Positions 60,678 through 64,000 of a stretch of DNA of 64,000 nucleotides are shown one piece after another. Each line of letters begins with the position of its first letter. Position 1 is the stretch's first letter. Below the pieces are notes generated by a model. That model saw only the letters and a list, made by a program, of their open reading frames with translations. It ran no database searches and was not told the origin of the DNA. The position numbers and the translations under genes are program-made. This DNA comes from Xanthomonas campestris pv. phormiicola (GTDB taxonomy: Bacteria; Pseudomonadota; Gammaproteobacteria; Xanthomonadales; Xanthomonadaceae). Where the stretch lies: positions 3,299,001-3,363,000 of the forward strand of contig CP102593.1 of assembly GCA_025666215.1 (NCBI GenBank), given 5' to 3'.

Positions 60678-63455
60678 TCAGAACTCCCAGCGCAGCTTGC
60701 CCCAGGCGTAGCGTCCGACCGTGTTGTAGGTGGACGCATCGGTATTGGAGGCATTGGAGTAGTAGCCATAGTAGAGCGGCGGCTTCTTGTCGAAGACGTT
60801 GTCCACGCCCAGCGATGCGCTCAGGTGCGCCTTGTCGAACTTCCGGCTCACCGAAACGTCGTGATAGATGTAGACCGGCACGCCGAAGTAGACGCACTTG
60901 CCGCTGGCATCGGTGTTGTAGCAATAGCCTTCGAAGGCGCTGCCGACGGTGCTGTGGCCGACGTAACGCGCCGTCCAGCTCGCATGCCACTGCGCGTAGT
61001 CCCAGCCGACATTGAGGTTGGCGCGCCAGCGCGGCAGGTTGCCGCCGGTGCCGGAGGTCTCGCCGACATAGTTGTGGCCGTCGTCGCCGACCAGGTACTC
61101 GGACATGTAGGTTGCATCCAGGCCCAGGCGGAAATTGCCCCAGCGCTCGGTGTCCCACTGGTACTTGGTGGCGAAGTCGTAGCCGCGGATCTGCACCTTG
61201 TCGTAGTTGATCGCATACGGCACGGTGACGCTGCTCAGCTGGCCGGTGGAACTGCGTTGCACCAGCGCGCAGAAACGCGCGTCGCCCTTGTAGCACTGCT
61301 CCAGCACGTAGGTGTAGTCGGTGCCGGAAATCATGTCGGTCAACTCGACCCGCCACGCATCCAGGTTGGCCGAGAAGCCCGGCAACCAGTCCGGATCGTA
61401 GACCAGGCCCACGTCGTAGGAATGGCCGGACTCGGGCTTGAGGTCGAACCCGGCGTTGGCGTCGCCGGTGACGTAAACCTTCATCGTCCCGGTGTTGACG
61501 AAGCTGCCGTCGGTGGGCACGTTCTGGCACGCCCCCGCGGGCGCGCCACCGGTGTAGCCCTCGCACGGATCGGTATAGGTGCCGACGTCGTTGGTGCCCT
61601 GGTACGGCGAGCCGTACAGGTCGCCCAGCCCCGGCGCGCGGAACACCTGCGCGGCGGTGCCGCGCACCAGCAGGTCGGGGATCGGGCGCCACTCCAGCGC
61701 CAGCGAACTGTTGGTGGTGCCGCCCCAGGCGCTGTAGTCGGAATAGCGGCTGCCGATGTCCAGGCTCAGCGAGTGCACCAGCGGCAGGTCCTTCAGCAGC
61801 GGCACCAGCAGCTCGGCATAGAGCTCCTTGACGTTCTCGGCGTGGCCCTGCTGCATGATGCAGCCGTCCATGTAGTCGCAGGCGCCGTAGGCGTCGGCCA
61901 TCGCCACCGAACTCTGCGTGCCCTGGTGGAAATCGTTCTTGCGGTACTCGGCGCCGAACGCGGCCTGCAGGTCGCCGGCCGGCAGCGCGAACAGCGTGCC
62001 GTTGAGCGCCAGGTTGACGTTCTTGCTGCTGCTCTCGTCCTTCAGATCGACCGGCAACAGGGTCGAGTTCAGCGCGGCGATGGTGGCCGGATCGGACAGG
62101 TTGAAGACGTTGTCGTTCTGCATCACCTCGGCCAGCTCGGAGGTCACCGCAAAACCGTAGCGCACCAGCTTGTCCTTGTACTTGGCGTAGCCGACGCTGG
62201 CATCCCACTGCCAGCTGGAATCGCCGAAGGCGCCGTGCAGGCCGGCGACCAGGTTGGTCTGCGCCATCGACGAGACGTACTTGCGGCTGAACAGCGAGGA
62301 ACGCAGGTAGTAGTCGCTCAGGTCCGAACCGAACGGATTGTAGGGATTGGCGGCGATGTCCACGCCCAGCGAACTGGCGCTGATGCCGTAGGGCTGCAGG
62401 TGCGAGGTGGTCTTGCTGTGCGTCCACAACAGGTCGACATAGGCCTGGATGCTGTCGGTCACGTCGTAGGTGGCGCGCATGGTGAAGTTGGTGCGCTCCA
62501 CCGGGGTGATCATGTACTGCGTGTCGTAGTAGTTGTACCTGTCGCCCGATTCGCTGCCGAACGCATGGAAATCGGCGGCAGTCAGCGTGCCGGCGCCGAG
62601 GTTGCTGTTCGGGGTGAGTCTGGAACCATCGCTGAGCACGGCGCGGGTATTGCTGCCGGTCATGTTGCCGATGACGCCGTTGGTGTAGCTGAGCTGGCTC
62701 CGCGCGAAGCTGCGGTCGCGGTTGTACAGCGCGTTCTGCGAGTTGTGGCTCAGCCCCAGCATCACGCTGCCGCGCTCCCAGGTCTTGCCCCATTCCAGGT
62801 CGAAATTGCGGCGGATGCCGTCGCCATGGCCGCTGATGCCGTAGTCGGCTTCCAGCGCGACGCCGTCGTAGCCCTTCTTGAGGATGATGTTGACCACGCC
62901 GCCGATGGCATCGGAGCCGTAGATCGCCGAGGCGCCGGCGGTCAGCACTTCGATATGGTCGATCATCGAGGCCGGGATCGAATTGAGGTCCACGCCCGGG
63001 CTGGCGCTGACGCTGCTCGCCGGGCCGCTCATGCGGTGGCCGTTGAGCAGCACCAGGGTCCGCTCCGGCCCCAGGCCGCGCATCGACACCAGCGCGCGGC
63101 CATGGCTGAAGCTGCTGTTGATCGAGGTGTTGGCCTGGTAGCCGGCCATCACCGACATGTTCTGCAGCAGTTCGCCGACGGTGGACTTGCCGCTGTCCTC
63201 GATGCGCTGGCGGTCGATGGTGACCACCGGGCTGGCGGTCTCGATGTCCACGCGGCGGATATGCGAGCCGGTCACGGTGACGGTATCCAGCGTGCTGGCC
63301 GCGGTCTCGGTGGACGTGGCCTCCTGCGCCAGGGCGCAGGGCGCGATGGCGGCGAGCGCCAGCGCGGTGCCGATCGCGGCGGCCAGCGGACGCGGCCGCT
63401 GCGACCAGCGCGGGCGGATGGAAGGCGATGCAACGCGGGCAGACAAAGACGACAT
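60678..63455 (-). CDS. TonB-dependent receptor of the glycan/glycoprotein utilization locus (receptor 3)
   Basis: 925 residues (ATG at 63455, Shine-Dalgarno AAAGGAGAA). Signal peptide to about PCALAQ, TonB-box region DTVTVTGSHIRR, plug (VGELLQNMSVMAGYQAN, LVSMRGLGPERTLVLLNGHR, DHIEVLTAGASAIYGSDAIGG), barrel ending WGKLRWEF. It is first in the unit receptor-MGH1-like-GH43-S9 peptidase, so it probably imports the material these enzymes process. Signature copy 2 is about 270 nt upstream. It is most similar in layout to receptor 1. Confidence 0.9.
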   Translation of the reverse strand: MSSLSARVASPSIRPRWSQRPRPLAAAIGTALALAAIAPCALAQEATSTETAASTLDTVTVTGSHIRRVDIETASPVVTIDRQRIEDSGKSTVGELLQNMSVMAGYQANTSINSSFSHGRALVSMRGLGPERTLVLLNGHRMSGPASSVSASPGVDLNSIPASMIDHIEVLTAGASAIYGSDAIGGVVNIILKKGYDGVALEADYGISGHGDGIRRNFDLEWGKTWERGSVMLGLSHNSQNALYNRDRSFARSQLSYTNGVIGNMTGSNTRAVLSDGSRLTPNSNLGAGTLTAADFHAFGSESGDRYNYYDTQYMITPVERTNFTMRATYDVTDSIQAYVDLLWTHSKTTSHLQPYGISASSLGVDIAANPYNPFGSDLSDYYLRSSLFSRKYVSSMAQTNLVAGLHGAFGDSSWQWDASVGYAKYKDKLVRYGFAVTSELAEVMQNDNVFNLSDPATIAALNSTLLPVDLKDESSSKNVNLALNGTLFALPAGDLQAAFGAEYRKNDFHQGTQSSVAMADAYGACDYMDGCIMQQGHAENVKELYAELLVPLLKDLPLVHSLSLDIGSRYSDYSAWGGTTNSSLALEWRPIPDLLVRGTAAQVFRAPGLGDLYGSPYQGTNDVGTYTDPCEGYTGGAPAGACQNVPTDGSFVNTGTMKVYVTGDANAGFDLKPESGHSYDVGLVYDPDWLPGFSANLDAWRVELTDMISGTDYTYVLEQCYKGDARFCALVQRSSTGQLSSVTVPYAINYDKVQIRGYDFATKYQWDTERWGNFRLGLDATYMSEYLVGDDGHNYVGETSGTGGNLPRWRANLNVGWDYAQWHASWTARYVGHSTVGSAFEGYCYNTDASGKCVYFGVPVYIYHDVSVSRKFDKAHLSASLGVDNVFDKKPPLYYGYYSNASNTDASTYNTVGRYAWGKLRWEF

Positions 63456-63698
63456 CGGATTCTCCTTTGGGCTGCGATGGCCGCCGGTCGGCAGCCACGG
63501 CAAGCCGATCCAGGGACGGTCACGCTGAGCGCAAGCGGTCGTTGGCGAAGGGAGTAAGGCGGGACGCCGTACGCAACAACCGCGCTGGGTGGGAGATCCC
63601 AACGCCGCTGATGCGACAACGCGAAAAGGGTCCATTGCGCTGCGTCCGGCAGCCTGTCCATCGTGCGGAAATCTCCCCCATGGATATCACCGCATGGA

Positions 63699-63766
63699 CA
63701 CAATGTGCGCGTAGCGTAGTAGGGCTGTCTTGTCGTATTTATCGGTGAAACATGCGGAATACCGCA
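63699..63766 (-). promoter_or_regulatory. Bipartite promoter/operator signature, copy 2 (receptor 3 unit)
   Basis: Plus-strand GTCTTGTCG (63727-63735), 15 bp, CATGCGGA (63751-63758), the latter within the palindrome TGCGGAATACCGCA (63753-63766). CACAATGTGC at 63699-63708 is 54 bp from the palindrome start; in copy 1 the same block is 53 bp away. The 352-bp region 63456-63807 has no gene and otherwise serves as leader. Confidence 0.72.
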
Positions 63767-63807
63767 CTGAATCGCCCGCGCAGGGACGTTTCCGACTTTT
63801 TCGCCAC

Positions 63808-64000
63808 TCAGCCGTAGGCGGCCGAAATCGTCATCTGCCGCGCTCCTCCGGCGGGCACCAGCACGCGTTCCTTGCGCGGCCCGGACAAGGCCACCGCGCG
63901 CCCGTCGATCAGCACCTCGCGCAGCTGCGTGCCGGCCGGCACACGCAGGGTTAGCCAGGTGCGTGCCGGTGCCTGCTCAGGCAACCTCAGCGTGCCGTCG
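63808..64000 (-). CDS. C-terminus of an upstream gene of the utilization locus (partial)
   Basis: The last 63 codons of a minus-strand gene entering from the right edge, ending at a TGA (63808-63810). The peptide TWLTLRVPAGTQLREVLIDG ... RQMTISAAYG has the look of a C-terminal beta-sandwich of a secreted enzyme. Too little is present to name the family. Same orientation as the rest of the locus. Confidence 0.6.
   Translation of the reverse strand, partial: DGTLRLPEQAPARTWLTLRVPAGTQLREVLIDGRAVALSGPRKERVLVPAGGARQMTISAAYG

Overview
The window looks like chromosomal DNA of a Xanthomonas or a close Lysobacteraceae relative. Evidence: very high GC; housekeeping blocks tgt-yajC-secD-secF, suhB/trmJ and efp/epmB; many TonB-dependent receptors (TBDRs) paired with secreted polymer-degrading enzymes; and intergenic 7-bp tandem repeats and REP-like palindromes of the kind common in this group. 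No rRNA, tRNA, CRISPR array or intact IS is visible.

Layout. 1-9.6 kb: start of a probable ubiG, mtaD, a TMEM175-like channel, efp divergent from epmB, a GH43 remnant, a 100-bp MITE-like element inside a REP palindrome, a translationally coupled PhnD-like/GGDEF-EAL signalling pair, then trmJ divergent from suhB. 9.8-15.6 kb: protein export (secF, secD, yajC) and queuosine tRNA modification (tgt, queA), all on the minus strand. 15.7-21.3 kb: an Lrp/AsnC regulator divergent from a class-III aminotransferase across a perfect palindrome, a metal-responsive repressor divergent from a CDF exporter (dmeF-like), and an FtrA-type regulator divergent from a DUF3088 gene. 21.3-28.8 kb: a siderophore receptor with a PepSY-type inner-membrane partner, and a second TBDR coupled to a beta-propeller phytase. 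28.9-40.8 kb: upp, a lower-GC two-gene island (ribbon-helix-helix-like protein plus 2-TM protein), a GH9 lipoprotein, an MBL hydrolase, ggt with a ferredoxin, a lipoprotein, coaD-rsmD, htpG and an Ldh-family oxidoreductase.

41.2-64 kb is one large minus-strand glycan/glycoprotein utilization locus. It holds three TBDRs, a GH127 beta-L-arabinofuranosidase, a GH27 enzyme, a GH43 enzyme, a 1445-residue MGH1-like (alpha/alpha-barrel) hydrolase with accessory modules, and an S9 (DPP-IV-type) peptidase that carries a frameshift in this sequence. The activities fit stepwise stripping of arabinose and galactose from hydroxyproline-rich plant cell-wall glycoproteins such as extensin, followed by cleavage of the peptide. 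The substrate is inferred.

The most novel observation is a bipartite DNA signature. On the plus strand it reads GTCTTG(A/T)(C/G)G, exactly 15 bp, then (C/G)ATG(C/T)GGA. It lies upstream of each of the four transcription units of this locus (44460, 48965, 52208, 63727) and was not noticed upstream of the other receptor genes in the window. It looks like a shared promoter, possibly of ECF-sigma type, or an operator that makes the four units one regulon.
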